Positions 8,342-17,153 of a DNA stretch of 64,000 nucleotides are shown here, piece by piece. The notes under the pieces were generated by a model that did no database searches, was not told the DNA's origin, and was given only the letters and a program-made list of their open reading frames with translations. The DNA is taken from positions 82,552 to 146,551 of the forward strand of contig JAOUOT010000005.1 in NCBI GenBank assembly GCA_029880265.1, written 5' to 3'. This DNA is from Spirochaetia bacterium (GTDB lineage Bacteria > Spirochaetota > Leptospiria > Turneriellales > JAOUOS01). The stretch's first letter is position 1. Each line of letters opens with the position of its first letter. The position numbers were made by a program, and so were the translations under genes.

Positions 8342-11300
8342 TCAGCCGAGTCTGTTTTTTATTTTTTTTGCGGTTTCGTTTGTCGCGTCTATTTTTAACG
8401 CTTCATCGGCAAATTCAGAAGCTTTTTGTTTCTTATTCAGGGCAAGATATATAGAAGACATATTAACCAGATTTTTATGCATATGCGGATTTCTTAAATA
8501 AACTTTTTCGCCAAGCTCTAGGGCTCTTGACAGATTTCCCGATTTTTTATTACAATGCGAAGCCACATATAATTGTTCGGTATCGGCCGGGCATAGGGTG
8601 ATATAATCTTCAATAATAAACGCCGCTTTTTTATACTCTTTTTGAAGAATATAGGCTTTTGTCAAATTTTTTAACAATTCGGTATTTGAAGAGTTTAGCT
8701 TTAAGCCTCTCTTAAATAAAGAAATCGCATTTTCATAGTTTTTTTTCTTTAATTCTATTTTACCCTCCTTGAGCTTTTCATTGCCGTCTGAAAAAAATAC
8801 AATTTCTCTGGTATCTTTTTGTTTTTCTTTGTAAGAGATTCTCATTACCGATAAATCGTCCGTCAGCTTGCCCGTTTTCAATAAATTTTTATACAGTTTT
8901 CTCATGCTTCCTTCTGAGTTTTGTATGATTTCTAAAAACAATGTTTCGTCTTTATTTATAATTCGCCTGCCGTCTTCATCAAGGCCCATTTCTAAATCGT
9001 CTCTGCCGTCAGAGCCTACAAATAATATATCTTTGGGCATTAATTGAAATACCGGCGTGTGAACGATGCCCTTTATGCCTAGCGTGCCAAGCTTTCTAAA
9101 AATTGTTTCTTCTTCAAGAAATTCGGCCTTTTGATTTCTATACAAAACCGGATACGGATGTTCAGCGTTTAAAAAATGCAATAACCCCGTGTTATCTTCA
9201 ATTATGCCGATTATAAGAGAAATTAACATAGAACCTTTAAAGCTTTCAAAAATGCGATGAAGCTCGACGAAGGCGTTTTTAAGCCAGCTTTCAGGATGTT
9301 GATTTTTCATATCGTCAGAAAAACGGGTTCTTTCAATGATAGATTGAAATACCGCTCCTAAAACCAGAACGCCACCTGCGCCCTGCATCGATTTTCCCAT
9401 GGCGTCTGCGTTTAAAAAAACGGTAAATTCTTTATTTTTTAATGAAATGCTGTGAGCGATACAAATATCGCCGCCTATTTCTTTTCGCCACTTTCTAAAC
9501 TTAAATTTTTTATTTTGTTTAACCAGAAATTCTATATGAATAGACGAGCTTTTTACCGAATTTGCGCCAAGAGGATTAATTAAAAGCGAAGTTAGAAAAT
9601 AGTCTCCGTCTTGCTGGTTTTTTAAGTTTCGCGTTTCTTCTAGCGATTGATTGAGATCTTTTGTTCTCTCTTCTACTAGTACTTCAAGATTTTCGGCGTG
9701 CTCGACAAGTTTTGCGTTGGCCTTTTTGACAGATTTAACCATATTATTAAACGACTCAGATATATAACCTACCTGATCTTTTATTCTTACGGGAATAACC
9801 GTATCTAAATCTCCTTTATTTACTTTTTCAACCCCGGCCAAAAGATTATTTAAAGGAGTCGCCAAAGAGTTCTTTAGAAAAAAAGGAGTGCCAAAAATAA
9901 AAACAATGATAACTATGAAGATAACAAGAATTTTTACCGACTGAGGATGCATATATTCTCTGTAAGAACGGTATGAAAAACCCGTTTCGTATATTTTTTC
10001 GTCATCTAAATCGACATAAAGATAAGAGAGGTAATGCTCTTTGTTATTTTTATTTTCTCTAAATCTCCTTTCTGAGGGTTTGCTGAATAAAGAAAAATAT
10101 TTTAACAGCTCTTGCTTATTTAACGCGTTATTATTTTTATATTCTATGCGCACGCCTTCTAAAAAAGGCATAAAGGCTTCATCAGTAAACGAACTGCTCT
10201 TATATAAGGCCGATTCAAGGGCGGGCTCTTTTGTTTTTTTTATTTTTGACGCGTGATAAACAATCAAATTTTCAAAACCGCTAAGATAATTTAAAAGATC
10301 TTCTTTGCTGTATTCGTCTATTGAATATTCAAAATAAGAATCAATTAATTTTTTATATCCCGCAAAAGATTTATGATTATTCTTTACCGTCTCTAGAACC
10401 TGCTCTTTTAAATTATGATCTGAAAACGATTCAAATTTTTGCCAAAGAAAAGCGTTTAGAAAATCGGCCGATAACATTTGATAGTTTATAGACCAGCCGT
10501 TTTTTTGATAGATATTTGTAAAAGTTCTATCGTTCAAAGATAAAACCGTAATATAGCTTAAATCTTTCGAATACTTATCTGTTTTATACGCAGAAGCGGT
10601 AAAATGATTTTTTATTTCGTCATAGGCCCTGTCTTTGTCGTTTAGAAGCGAAAATGACAAAGCCTGAAAGCTTAGCAAAAAAAGCAAAAGGCTTATGCCC
10701 ACAATTTTTGCCATAACGGTTGTTTTATCTTTGGTATGATTCAAATAAATTACGACCATAACCGAAAGCCCAGAAATGGTTAAAATGTCATATAAAACCT
10801 GATATGCGCCCCTGTCAATCAGGCCCTCTCGGCTTAGCGTATTAAACAGCGAAGGCAAAATAGAGCTAATAAGAAAAGCAATTAACATACCAAAAACCGC
10901 CCAGCGTTCTTTCCCCTTTAAAATTTTCATTTTTAATACAGCCGCAACAATAGCGGCTAAAATATAAACCATAATGATTACGGCTATGATAGAGCTTATT
11001 TTATCTGCGTTAAAATCCCAGTGCTGGGCATGCGGATGAAAGATTTTTTCAGAGATTCCTGTAAAATAAATAAAAACGCCTGTCGCCAAAGCGGCAATTA
11101 ACCATTGGGCATATAAAAAGATTTTTGCCGATTTCTTATGGCGCAATATTGAATAATGAAAGAAAAACTGCGTAAAATATAAAAGAAGCGGAAAAATAGC
11201 GGCAACGGTAATCCATCGATGATAAGCCGCGGTCTCATTATAATAACAGGCGGCTATCACATAACCGAAATTGAATACCGCCAGAGTAAAAAAGGCCCGG

Positions 11301-11422
11301 CCCAAATATAAAGAAGCTGTTGTTTTTTCGGGCAGTTTTAATAAAAAAAGACCGACAGATAGCGTAAAAATAAAAGGAATAATCGCGCCTATTGAAAACG
11401 AATTAAGATAGATGTCCTGCAT
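8342..11422 (-). CDS. Membrane SpoIIE-type PP2C phosphatase with 7TM, HAMP and TPR domains
   Basis: Large signalling protein, 1026 residues. Residues about 8-230 form seven transmembrane helices, an extracytoplasmic region of about 250 residues follows, then a TM helix at about 498-516, a HAMP domain, and a coiled coil. The SpoIIE/PP2C serine phosphatase domain (about 640-880) shows GGDIC, NADAMGKSMQGAGG, GSDGRDDLE and DDLSVMRI, the metal-binding acidic residues of the family. The last 130 residues are three or so TPR repeats. Such phosphatases act on anti-sigma-factor antagonists, but no partner gene is adjacent. The layout and the QQDGDYFLTSLL stretch resemble Leptospira proteins as I recall them. 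A palindrome lies 20 bases upstream of the start. Confidence 0.88.
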   Translation of the reverse strand: MQDIYLNSFSIGAIIPFIFTLSVGLFLLKLPEKTTASLYLGRAFFTLAVFNFGYVIAACYYNETAAYHRWITVAAIFPLLLYFTQFFFHYSILRHKKSAKIFLYAQWLIAALATGVFIYFTGISEKIFHPHAQHWDFNADKISSIIAVIIMVYILAAIVAAVLKMKILKGKERWAVFGMLIAFLISSILPSLFNTLSREGLIDRGAYQVLYDILTISGLSVMVVIYLNHTKDKTTVMAKIVGISLLLFLLSFQALSFSLLNDKDRAYDEIKNHFTASAYKTDKYSKDLSYITVLSLNDRTFTNIYQKNGWSINYQMLSADFLNAFLWQKFESFSDHNLKEQVLETVKNNHKSFAGYKKLIDSYFEYSIDEYSKEDLLNYLSGFENLIVYHASKIKKTKEPALESALYKSSSFTDEAFMPFLEGVRIEYKNNNALNKQELLKYFSLFSKPSERRFRENKNNKEHYLSYLYVDLDDEKIYETGFSYRSYREYMHPQSVKILVIFIVIIVFIFGTPFFLKNSLATPLNNLLAGVEKVNKGDLDTVIPVRIKDQVGYISESFNNMVKSVKKANAKLVEHAENLEVLVEERTKDLNQSLEETRNLKNQQDGDYFLTSLLINPLGANSVKSSSIHIEFLVKQNKKFKFRKWRKEIGGDICIAHSISLKNKEFTVFLNADAMGKSMQGAGGVLVLGAVFQSIIERTRFSDDMKNQHPESWLKNAFVELHRIFESFKGSMLISLIIGIIEDNTGLLHFLNAEHPYPVLYRNQKAEFLEEETIFRKLGTLGIKGIVHTPVFQLMPKDILFVGSDGRDDLEMGLDEDGRRIINKDETLFLEIIQNSEGSMRKLYKNLLKTGKLTDDLSVMRISYKEKQKDTREIVFFSDGNEKLKEGKIELKKKNYENAISLFKRGLKLNSSNTELLKNLTKAYILQKEYKKAAFIIEDYITLCPADTEQLYVASHCNKKSGNLSRALELGEKVYLRNPHMHKNLVNMSSIYLALNKKQKASEFADEALKIDATNETAKKIKNRLG

Positions 11423-11441
11423 AATAGGGAAAATATTTTAT

Positions 11442-11475
11442 AAATATTATTGACTCTAAATCGTCAATAATATTT
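11442..11475. promoter_or_regulatory. 13-bp inverted repeat in the promoter region of the SpoIIE-type gene
   Basis: AAATATTATTGAC (11442-11454) is repeated in perfect inverted form at 11463-11475 around an 8-base loop. On the minus strand it lies 20-53 bases before the ATG at 11422 and contains a TTGAC element that could be a -35 box. It may be an operator for a dimeric regulator or a leader hairpin. No regulator gene adjoins it. Confidence 0.45.
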
Positions 11476-11512
11476 TCATTTTTTATATGCCATTATTTCG
11501 GTACATTAATAT

Positions 11513-11701
11513 CTAAACCGATAATTTGGTTTTTTCTTCGCCAATCGATTTTACAGATATTTCAAAAAGCATTAAAGCCTTTTCTTCAAAAAGGGGCCCG
11601 GGAACATATGCAGTAATAATTGCCAAATGAAAACCTAACACTTTCAGATGGTACAGATTGTAAATTGCATTGACAATCTGTACCATCTGTTTTTTTGCCA
11701 T
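11513..11701 (-). CDS. Doubtful 62-residue protein
   Basis: An open frame of 62 codons beginning MAKKQMVQIVNAIYN, in the gap after the rhomboid gene. The coding sequence contains the whole 17-bp inverted repeat at 11645-11689, so its first 20 residues are dictated by the palindrome. No ribosome site is evident before the ATG (preceding bases CAATAAACAT). The C-terminal two thirds (YVPGPLFEEKALMLFEISV) looks protein-like, but I recognise no family. It may be a gene remnant or chance. Listed because the composition is not typical of a shadow frame. Confidence 0.25.
   Translation of the reverse strand: MAKKQMVQIVNAIYNLYHLKVLGFHLAIITAYVPGPLFEEKALMLFEISVKSIGEEKTKLSV
11645..11696 (+). terminator. 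Strong terminator-like hairpin reading along the plus strand
   Basis: A perfect 17-bp inverted repeat, CAGATGGTACAGATTGT at 11645-11661 and its complement at 11673-11689, with an 11-base loop, followed at once by seven T residues (11690-11696) on the plus strand. This is the shape of a rho-independent terminator for a rightward transcript, but no plus-strand gene lies upstream within the gap. Read leftward it lacks a U tract. Confidence 0.55.
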
Positions 11702-11750
11702 ATGTTTATTGAAAGAGAAATTTCAAAATCTTTTTCAAATGATTTGTCAA

Positions 11751-12434
11751 TCATTTATTCTTCTTCGGCGTTCGTATCAAAAAAAACCGGTGCGTGATAA
11801 AGCCGGCGATAAATCCGCCGATATGCGCCCAAAAAGCAATGCCGGGTTTGCCGGGCTGGCTGGCTAAAATGGCCGTGCCGCTTATAAGCTGCATGATAAA
11901 CCAAAGGCCAATATATAAGACGGCGGGAACCTCAAAAATCAAAGGATAAAAAAAGATGGGCACGAGCGTTATAATGCGGCTCGAGGGAAAAAGTCTCATA
12001 TAGGCCGCCATGACGCCCGCTAAGGCGCCTGAGGCCCCAATAGCCGGAATATTTGAATTCATATAAATGACAAAATGGGCCAGCGAGGCAAGAAAGCCCG
12101 ATAAAATATAAAACAAGAAAAACCTGAAATGTCCCATCATGTCTTCAACGTTATCGGCGAAAATCCAAAGCGCCCACATGTTCATGATAAAGTGCGACCA
12201 TCCGCCGTGTAAAAACATATTTGTAAAGAAACTAAGATAGCCAAACACGCCTGTTTCATAGGGTTTCTCGGCCGCTATTTTCGCGGGAACAAGACCGAAG
12301 GCGTTAAAAAGAGCCGCTCTCTCTGACGGCAAGAGAGTGAGTTCAAAAATAAAAACGGCCGCGTTAAGAAGAATGATAAACCATGTAACAAACGGAGTTT
12401 TCTCGGCGGGAATAATATCTCTTATGGGTATCAT
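11751..12434 (-). CDS. Rhomboid-family intramembrane serine protease
   Basis: Integral membrane protease that cleaves transmembrane segments. 227 residues with six or so membrane helices. The catalytic dyad is visible: Ser135 in GASGALAG and His204 in FWAHIGGFIAG. The conserved HGGWSHFIMNMWALW segment in helix 2 supplies the oxyanion-hole His and Asn. There is no extra cytoplasmic domain. It is the last gene of the ndk-to-rhomboid operon, its ATG overlapping the FtsB-like stop by four bases (ATGA). Its substrate is unknown; the neighbour upstream, a single-pass membrane protein, is one candidate by position only. Confidence 0.92.
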   Translation of the reverse strand: MIPIRDIIPAEKTPFVTWFIILLNAAVFIFELTLLPSERAALFNAFGLVPAKIAAEKPYETGVFGYLSFFTNMFLHGGWSHFIMNMWALWIFADNVEDMMGHFRFFLFYILSGFLASLAHFVIYMNSNIPAIGASGALAGVMAAYMRLFPSSRIITLVPIFFYPLIFEVPAVLYIGLWFIMQLISGTAILASQPGKPGIAFWAHIGGFIAGFITHRFFLIRTPKKNK

Positions 12435-12763
12435 TCTTCATCGTCTAAGGGTTCTATTTTTACGGGCAAAAGTTCAAGGGTCGATATCTTGCCGCTTATT
12501 TCAAGAGGAACATAGCCATATCTTTCGCGAAACAGTTTTTCAACGCGGCTAATCGTCGAATATTCTGCAATCGTTAGACGCAGTTTTTCTGACTTTAAGA
12601 AAAGCTTTCTTTTTTCTTTTTCGAGCCGGCTTATTTCATATTTTAAGGTAGAAACTTTTATGTTGCGCCAAAGATAGGCGAATACAATCAAATGAATTAA
12701 AAATACAAATATGAAAATGACAAAAAGATTAATCGATGTTTTTTTTACGCTTTCTTCTTGCAT
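12431..12763 (-). CDS. FtsB/FtsL-like septum formation initiator protein
   Basis: Small bitopic membrane protein of 110 residues: a short basic cytoplasmic start, one membrane helix at about residues 11-32, then a coiled coil (KYEISRLEKEKRKLFLKSEKL) and a short globular tail with the RVEKLFRERYGYVP motif seen in the FtsB/DivIC family. Such proteins bridge FtsQ and FtsL in the divisome on the periplasmic side. FtsQ, FtsA and FtsZ lie 22 kb away. Its start overlaps the LMW-PTP stop as TAATG, so it is translationally coupled. FtsL is an alternative name, since the two families are hard to separate by sequence; the tail favours FtsB. Confidence 0.7.
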   Translation of the reverse strand: MQEESVKKTSINLFVIFIFVFLIHLIVFAYLWRNIKVSTLKYEISRLEKEKRKLFLKSEKLRLTIAEYSTISRVEKLFRERYGYVPLEISGKISTLELLPVKIEPLDDEE

Positions 12764-13254
12764 TATTTTAACAGGGTCGGATGTTTTTTCTGCAAAAATT
12801 TTATGAAACCCTCAACGCTTCTCTCAATCACTTTATAAACATCGTCAAAAGCGTCGGGCCCGTAGCCGAAAGGATCCATCACGTCAGAGCCGGGGTCAAT
12901 CTTGTCAAATTCGCGAAGTTTATAAATTTTTTCTTTGGGCACCGCGAATTCTGTATGAAGGGTATTAGCGTTGTTTTGATCCATGGCGATAAAATAATCG
13001 AAAATATCCTTGTCTTTCATGTGAACCGGTCTTGATTTTTGATGCTGAATGTGCGCGCCATATTCTTTGGCAATTTGAACCGACCCCGGGTGCGGGGGCT
13101 CTCCGTCGTGCCAGCCCGATGTGCCGGCAGAGTCTATGACAAATTTATCTTCTAAGTTTTTTTCTTTTATTTTCTTCTCAAAAATGCCCTGCGCCAGAGG
13201 CGAGCGGCAAATGTTCCCGAGACAAACAAAAACTATCTGTATAATATCTTTCAT
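12763..13254 (-). CDS. Low-molecular-weight protein tyrosine phosphatase
   Basis: Cytoplasmic phosphatase of the LMW-PTP/arsenate-reductase-like family, 163 residues. The P-loop CLGNICRS near the N-terminus has catalytic Cys11 and Arg17 (CX5R). The general-acid Asp lies in VMDPFGYGPDAF near residue 125. It acts on phosphotyrosine in proteins; in some bacteria such genes pair with tyrosine kinases of polysaccharide export, but none is here. The start overlaps the preceding gene's stop by four bases and its own stop overlaps the next start, showing tight coupling within the operon. Confidence 0.93.
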   Translation of the reverse strand: MKDIIQIVFVCLGNICRSPLAQGIFEKKIKEKNLEDKFVIDSAGTSGWHDGEPPHPGSVQIAKEYGAHIQHQKSRPVHMKDKDIFDYFIAMDQNNANTLHTEFAVPKEKIYKLREFDKIDPGSDVMDPFGYGPDAFDDVYKVIERSVEGFIKFLQKKHPTLLK

Positions 13255-13724
13255 TTTATTTCTCCGCCTGTAAAAGAATGTATAATAAAAAATCCTATGA
13301 TTGTCTCTTTTTCTTCGGATGTCGTCTCGTTCAGCAGATTAAAATCTTCTGTGTCAAACCCCCATGAATGAAAGAAGTAACGGCATATGGGCATAGCTTC
13401 TTTTGAAATAAAAACGCCCTCGTTTTGGGTTTTAGAATAAAAAACGGGTATCTTGCTTTGTTTTAAAATTTCAGGAACTAAAAGCTGCATCTCCTGAAAA
13501 GATACTTCTTCAGATAAAAGACTTTCGTTTTGTTCTTCAAGAGGAAAACGCCCTAAATCTAAAAGCCTTATTTCTCTGGTTTTTTTAATGAACTCTGATG
13601 CTTCGGATATTTTTTTCGTATATTCGTCTAAAAAATCGCGCCCTAAAAACCATCCGCCCGACTTCTCTTTATATAAGTTTTTTATGCCTTCTTTTTCTGT
13701 AAGATTTTCTTTAATAATTTTCAT
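13251..13724 (-). CDS. Unknown protein in the hisD-LMW-PTP operon
   Basis: 157 residues, no family recognised. I place the start at the ATG at 13724 (MKIIKENLTEKEG), two bases before the end of hisD, because it sits in the normal overlap position; an in-frame start at 13784 lies inside hisD and is less likely. The protein is soluble by composition, with a charged helical N-terminal half and a more hydrophobic C-terminal half (PICRYFFHSWGFD, IIGFFIIHSF). No signal peptide, membrane helix or known catalytic motif is visible. Its stop overlaps the phosphatase start as ATGA, so it is a real, coupled gene. Confidence 0.75.
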   Translation of the reverse strand: MKIIKENLTEKEGIKNLYKEKSGGWFLGRDFLDEYTKKISEASEFIKKTREIRLLDLGRFPLEEQNESLLSEEVSFQEMQLLVPEILKQSKIPVFYSKTQNEGVFISKEAMPICRYFFHSWGFDTEDFNLLNETTSEEKETIIGFFIIHSFTGGEIK

Positions 13725-13725
13725 A

Positions 13726-15051
13726 TTATGATTTTTCAAAACGAGCCTCGACCGAATATCCGTGTTCGGCGTAGAGCCCCTCAATTTTGCTCATAACTCT
13801 TATGGGCTCCAATGATTTTTTCAGACCGTCTTGGCTGCATTTTTGCCACGTAATGCGCCGCATAAACGAATGCACGCTGACGCCCGAAGAAAAGCGGCAC
13901 GCGCGGGCGGTCGGCAGAATATGATTGGTTCCCGAATAGTAATCGCCCACGGCTACGGGAGAAAAGTCGCCCATGAAAACGCTTCCGGCGGCGTTTATTT
14001 TTTTTAAAAGCGCGTCGTCTTCTCTGGTTTGAATTTCAAGATGCTCGGGAGCGTAAGCGTTTGAAAATTCAACGGCTTCATTCAGGTCGTTTACAAGATA
14101 TATTTTTCCGTTTCTTTGAATTGATTCGCGCGTTATTTCTCGTCTCTCGCCGCGTTTTTCAATGGCCGCTTCTACATGGCTCAATGTTTCTTCGGCCGTC
14201 TTTTGGCTCGCGCAAAGCAAGATGGCGCACGCGTTTTCGTCGTGCTCGGCCTGCGCTAATAAATCATGGGCCAGATAATATGGGTCGGCCGAATCGTCGG
14301 CGATAATAAGAACTTCAGAAGGGCCGGCAAAAGAATCAATGCCGCACAGGTTTTTAGAAAATACGTAGGTTTTAGCCGCCGAAACATAAATATTGCCGGG
14401 GCCGTAAATATAATCAACTTCGGGAATGCCCAAATCATCCAGACCCATGGCCGCCGCTAAAACGGCCTGCGCCCCGCCGGCTTGTAAAACTCTATCGGCG
14501 CCAGTCATATAAGCTACGGCCTGCACTATTTCTGGCACACAGCCCGTTTCTTTATTGGGCGGAGATAGTATGGTAATGTCTTTTACTCCGGCGATTTTTG
14601 CCGGTATCACGCCCATTAAAACAGTAGATGGGTAAAGCGCCTTGCCGCCGGGAACATACAGGGCGACATTGTCAAAAGGCTCAAACTTAAAACCGAGCAG
14701 GTTTCCGGCGATTTCGGCTTCGTATCCTTCAGGAACCTGACGTTTGTGAAACTCTTCAACATTTTTAGCGGCGATTTCAAAGGCCTTTACGGCGTCTGCA
14801 TTTTCTTTCTTGTATTTTTCAAAAGTTTTTTCAAGAGCCTCTTTTTCAAGCGAAAGCGGGTTGGGAACAAACCCGTCAAATTTTTCTGTATAATATTTCA
14901 AAGCCTCAAGAGAGTTTTCGGCCGTTTTTTTAGCCGCCGGAATTATGGTTTCAGAAATTACGTCGTCTAAATTAAGCGAGCTTCTTTGTATGACGGCTTT
15001 TTTTTCTTTCGCCGATAATTTTGATAAATTTTGAATTTCAATAAGAGCCAT
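13726..15051 (-). CDS. hisD: Histidinol dehydrogenase
   Basis: Catalyses the last two steps of histidine synthesis, oxidising L-histidinol to histidine with two NAD. 441 residues, the usual length. Visible hallmarks: GPGNIYVSAAKTYV, FAGPSEVLIIADDS, the AQAEHDENA zinc/base segment and the C-terminal LPTARACRFSSGVSV with catalytic histidines nearby (VHSFMRR). Start taken at 15051 (MALIEIQN); an upstream ATG at 15069 adds six residues. No other his gene is in the window, so the pathway is scattered in this organism. It lies 50 bases after tlyA in the same direction. Confidence 0.95.
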   Translation of the reverse strand: MALIEIQNLSKLSAKEKKAVIQRSSLNLDDVISETIIPAAKKTAENSLEALKYYTEKFDGFVPNPLSLEKEALEKTFEKYKKENADAVKAFEIAAKNVEEFHKRQVPEGYEAEIAGNLLGFKFEPFDNVALYVPGGKALYPSTVLMGVIPAKIAGVKDITILSPPNKETGCVPEIVQAVAYMTGADRVLQAGGAQAVLAAAMGLDDLGIPEVDYIYGPGNIYVSAAKTYVFSKNLCGIDSFAGPSEVLIIADDSADPYYLAHDLLAQAEHDENACAILLCASQKTAEETLSHVEAAIEKRGERREITRESIQRNGKIYLVNDLNEAVEFSNAYAPEHLEIQTREDDALLKKINAAGSVFMGDFSPVAVGDYYSGTNHILPTARACRFSSGVSVHSFMRRITWQKCSQDGLKKSLEPIRVMSKIEGLYAEHGYSVEARFEKS

Positions 15052-15101
15052 AATCCATTGCAAGATCATGATTCAATATGAAAAGTTTGTTTTTTAAGGT
15101 T

Positions 15102-15815
15102 TTACCATTTCAGCCAAATCAGATATTCAATATTTCCTTTTGTACCGGCTATAGACGACTTAAGCGTATCGACATGCGTAATATTATATTCTTTTAAATA
15201 TTGGTAAAAATCGTCTAAAAGTTTTTTTCTGTCTGTTTCTTCAGAGACGATTCCTTTTTTTAGCGTTTTTTTGTCGGCCTCAAACTGGGGCTTAAAAAGA
15301 ATAATTCCTTCCCATGAATTTCTAAGTTCCTGAAGACTTTTTAAAACTTTTCTTATTGAGATAAAAGATACATCGGCCGTGAAATAATCGGGCATAAAAG
15401 GCATTTCTTCTTTTTTCAAGCGGCGGATGTTTTTTCTTTCAAATATAAAAACCCGTTTATCTTTTCTAAGTTTCGGATGCAAAAATCCGTACGCAACGTC
15501 TAAGGCGATGACTTTGACGGCCCCTTTTTCAAGAAGCGTTTCGGTAAAACCGCCTGTTGACGCCCCGATATCTATAAAAGAGCGGTTTTTTACGTCAAAA
15601 TTCCATTTTTCAAGAGCGGTTTTTAATTTCTCGGCCGAACGCGAAACATGCTCTTTTATGGGTTTTATTCTAATGACGTCTTTTTCTTTTATGGAATATC
15701 CCGCCCGCGATTCTACTTTATCGTTAACCAGAACTTTTCCCGCTAAAATAACAGATTGCGCCAACGATAGAGATTTTAAATATTCTTTTTCTACGAGATA
15801 TTGATCAAGCCTCAT
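15102..15815 (-). CDS. tlyA: TlyA-family rRNA 2'-O-methyltransferase
   Basis: S4-domain plus FtsJ-like methyltransferase. Residues 1-60 form the S4 RNA-binding domain (MRLDQYLVEKEYLKSLSLAQ, then AGKVLVNDKV). Residues about 65-237 form the SAM-dependent fold with FIDIGASTGGFTETLL as motif I and ALDVAYGFLHPKLR. TlyA methylates ribose 2'-OH of rRNA cytidines in the ribosome; the family was once called haemolysin A, including in spirochaetes. The ATG overlaps the ispA stop by four bases. Confidence 0.93.
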   Translation of the reverse strand: MRLDQYLVEKEYLKSLSLAQSVILAGKVLVNDKVESRAGYSIKEKDVIRIKPIKEHVSRSAEKLKTALEKWNFDVKNRSFIDIGASTGGFTETLLEKGAVKVIALDVAYGFLHPKLRKDKRVFIFERKNIRRLKKEEMPFMPDYFTADVSFISIRKVLKSLQELRNSWEGIILFKPQFEADKKTLKKGIVSEETDRKKLLDDFYQYLKEYNITHVDTLKSSIAGTKGNIEYLIWLKW

Positions 15816-16690
15816 GAGGCCCTTGAGATAATATACTGGGGCAGAGCCTGAAATAATTCTGAAGAAGAAAAAAGCGTTTTGGCTTCATTTGTTAATGTTT
15901 TTGCCGTCTTATAGGCGATTTTTCTGGCTTTCTCAAGACCGTATAATGATACATAGGTAAGCTTATTTTGGTCGGCGTCTTTTCCTGATGTTTTGCCGAT
16001 GCTTTTTAAACTGCCCGAAACGTCTAAAATATCGTCGGCTATTTGAAAAAGCTCGCCCGTTTCAAGCGCCCATTTTTCGATCAAAGAAATTTTATCTTTA
16101 TATTTTTTAGACTCTAAAAACGGCATGACAATAGAAGCCTGAATTAGCCTTCCTGTTTTTAAATTATGAATTTTTCTTAAGGTTTGAATATTGTTTTTCT
16201 TTTGTTCTTCGCAGTCTAAAACCTGCCCCCCTACCATACCATTAGGGCCCACCGCTTTTGAAAAATAAGAAATTGCCCCTAACGATAAGCCCGATAACAG
16301 CATAAGCTCAAAAGACAAACTTTGCAGACCGTCGCCGGCCAAAATCGCCGTATCTTCGCCGAAAACTTTATGATTGGTAAGACGCCCTCTTCGATAATCG
16401 TCGTTATCCATAGCGGGCAAATCGTCGTGAATTAAAGAATAAGCGTGCAGACATTCAATGGCCGCCGCCGCGCATAAAGCGTTTTTTTCACCTAAACCGC
16501 AAATACCGGCGCTTTCAAGAAAAATAACCGGTCTAAGTCTTTTGCCTTTGCTTTTTAAACTATATAAAATTGCTTTTTTTAATTTAGCGGGAGATTGTTT
16601 TAGAGTAGTTTCGTCAAGAATGCCTGAAAGACTTTTTTCCCATTTATTTTTATGTTTATTATAAATAGTTTTAAATTTGCTTTCAGGCAT
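15812..16690 (-). CDS. ispA: Short-chain polyprenyl diphosphate synthase (farnesyl/geranylgeranyl type)
   Basis: Condenses isopentenyl diphosphate with allylic diphosphates to make the C15-C20 precursors of longer isoprenoids. 292 residues. The first Asp-rich motif is HDDLPAMDNDD (DDx4D, the bacterial FPP synthase type) and the second is QIADDILDVSG (DDxxD). The GKRLRP motif that binds IPP is present near residue 50. Exact product length cannot be fixed from sequence; the two residues inserted in the first motif favour farnesyl. It starts 17 bases after ndk and overlaps tlyA. Confidence 0.9.
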   Translation of the reverse strand: MPESKFKTIYNKHKNKWEKSLSGILDETTLKQSPAKLKKAILYSLKSKGKRLRPVIFLESAGICGLGEKNALCAAAAIECLHAYSLIHDDLPAMDNDDYRRGRLTNHKVFGEDTAILAGDGLQSLSFELMLLSGLSLGAISYFSKAVGPNGMVGGQVLDCEEQKKNNIQTLRKIHNLKTGRLIQASIVMPFLESKKYKDKISLIEKWALETGELFQIADDILDVSGSLKSIGKTSGKDADQNKLTYVSLYGLEKARKIAYKTAKTLTNEAKTLFSSSELFQALPQYIISRAS

Positions 16691-16707
16691 ATCATGCGGT
16701 TAAATAA

Positions 16708-17136
16708 TTATTCTTTAACGAGCTCCATGCGGCTAAAGAAGAAATCTGTTTCAATTTCTGCGTTTTCAACCGAGTCAGAGCCGTGAACGGCGTTTTCGCC
16801 TTTTGATCTTGCGAACAATTTGCGAATGGTTCCTTCGCCTGCTTCTGAAGGGTCGGTTGCGCCTATAACATTGCGCCAATGCTCAATAGCGTTTTCTCTT
16901 TCAAGGCACGCGGCAACAAGCGTTCCCGAAGCAATAAACTCGGTAAGCTCGTTAAAAAATGGTCTTTCGTTATGAACCTTATAAAACTCTTTTGCCTGCG
17001 CCTTGGTCAGGCGAATCATCTTTATGCCCCTTATTCGAAAACCTTCGTCTTCAATTCTCTTTATAATAGCGCCGGTATGACCGTCTTCAACTGCGTCGGG
17101 TTTAATCATAATTAGCGTATATTCTTTTTCAAACAT
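16708..17136 (-). CDS. ndk: Nucleoside diphosphate kinase
   Basis: Transfers the gamma-phosphate among nucleoside di- and triphosphates through a phosphohistidine. 142 residues, usual length. The start [14 protein letters not shown] and the active-site [13 protein letters not shown] (phosphorylated His) are canonical, with NFxSR-type [10 protein letters not shown] context. AGGAG lies six bases before the ATG. It heads the eight-gene minus-strand operon that runs to the rhomboid protease. A hairpin at 17154-17179 lies just upstream. Confidence 0.97.
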   Translation of the reverse strand: MFEKEYTLIMIKPDAVEDGHTGAIIKRIEDEGFRIRGIKMIRLTKAQAKEFYKVHNERPFFNELTEFIASGTLVAACLERENAIEHWRNVIGATDPSEAGEGTIRKLFARSKGENAVHGSDSVENAEIETDFFFSRMELVKE

Positions 17137-17153
17137 GAAATTCTCCTCTGATT

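Larger units (their letters stand above)
11423..11750. other. 328-base stretch with inverted repeats and one doubtful small frame
   Basis: Lies between the start of the SpoIIE-type gene and the end of the rhomboid gene. It holds three inverted repeats: 11442-11475, 11645-11689 and a short one at 11737-11756 that overlaps the rhomboid stop. The only open frame is the doubtful 62-codon one at 11513-11701 on the minus strand. I see no tRNA or riboswitch in it. Confidence 0.6.

Noticed and set aside
11670..11867. Plus-strand 65-codon frame across the terminator-like hairpin into the rhomboid gene
   Set aside because: It overlaps the rhomboid C-terminus antisense and has no ribosome site.
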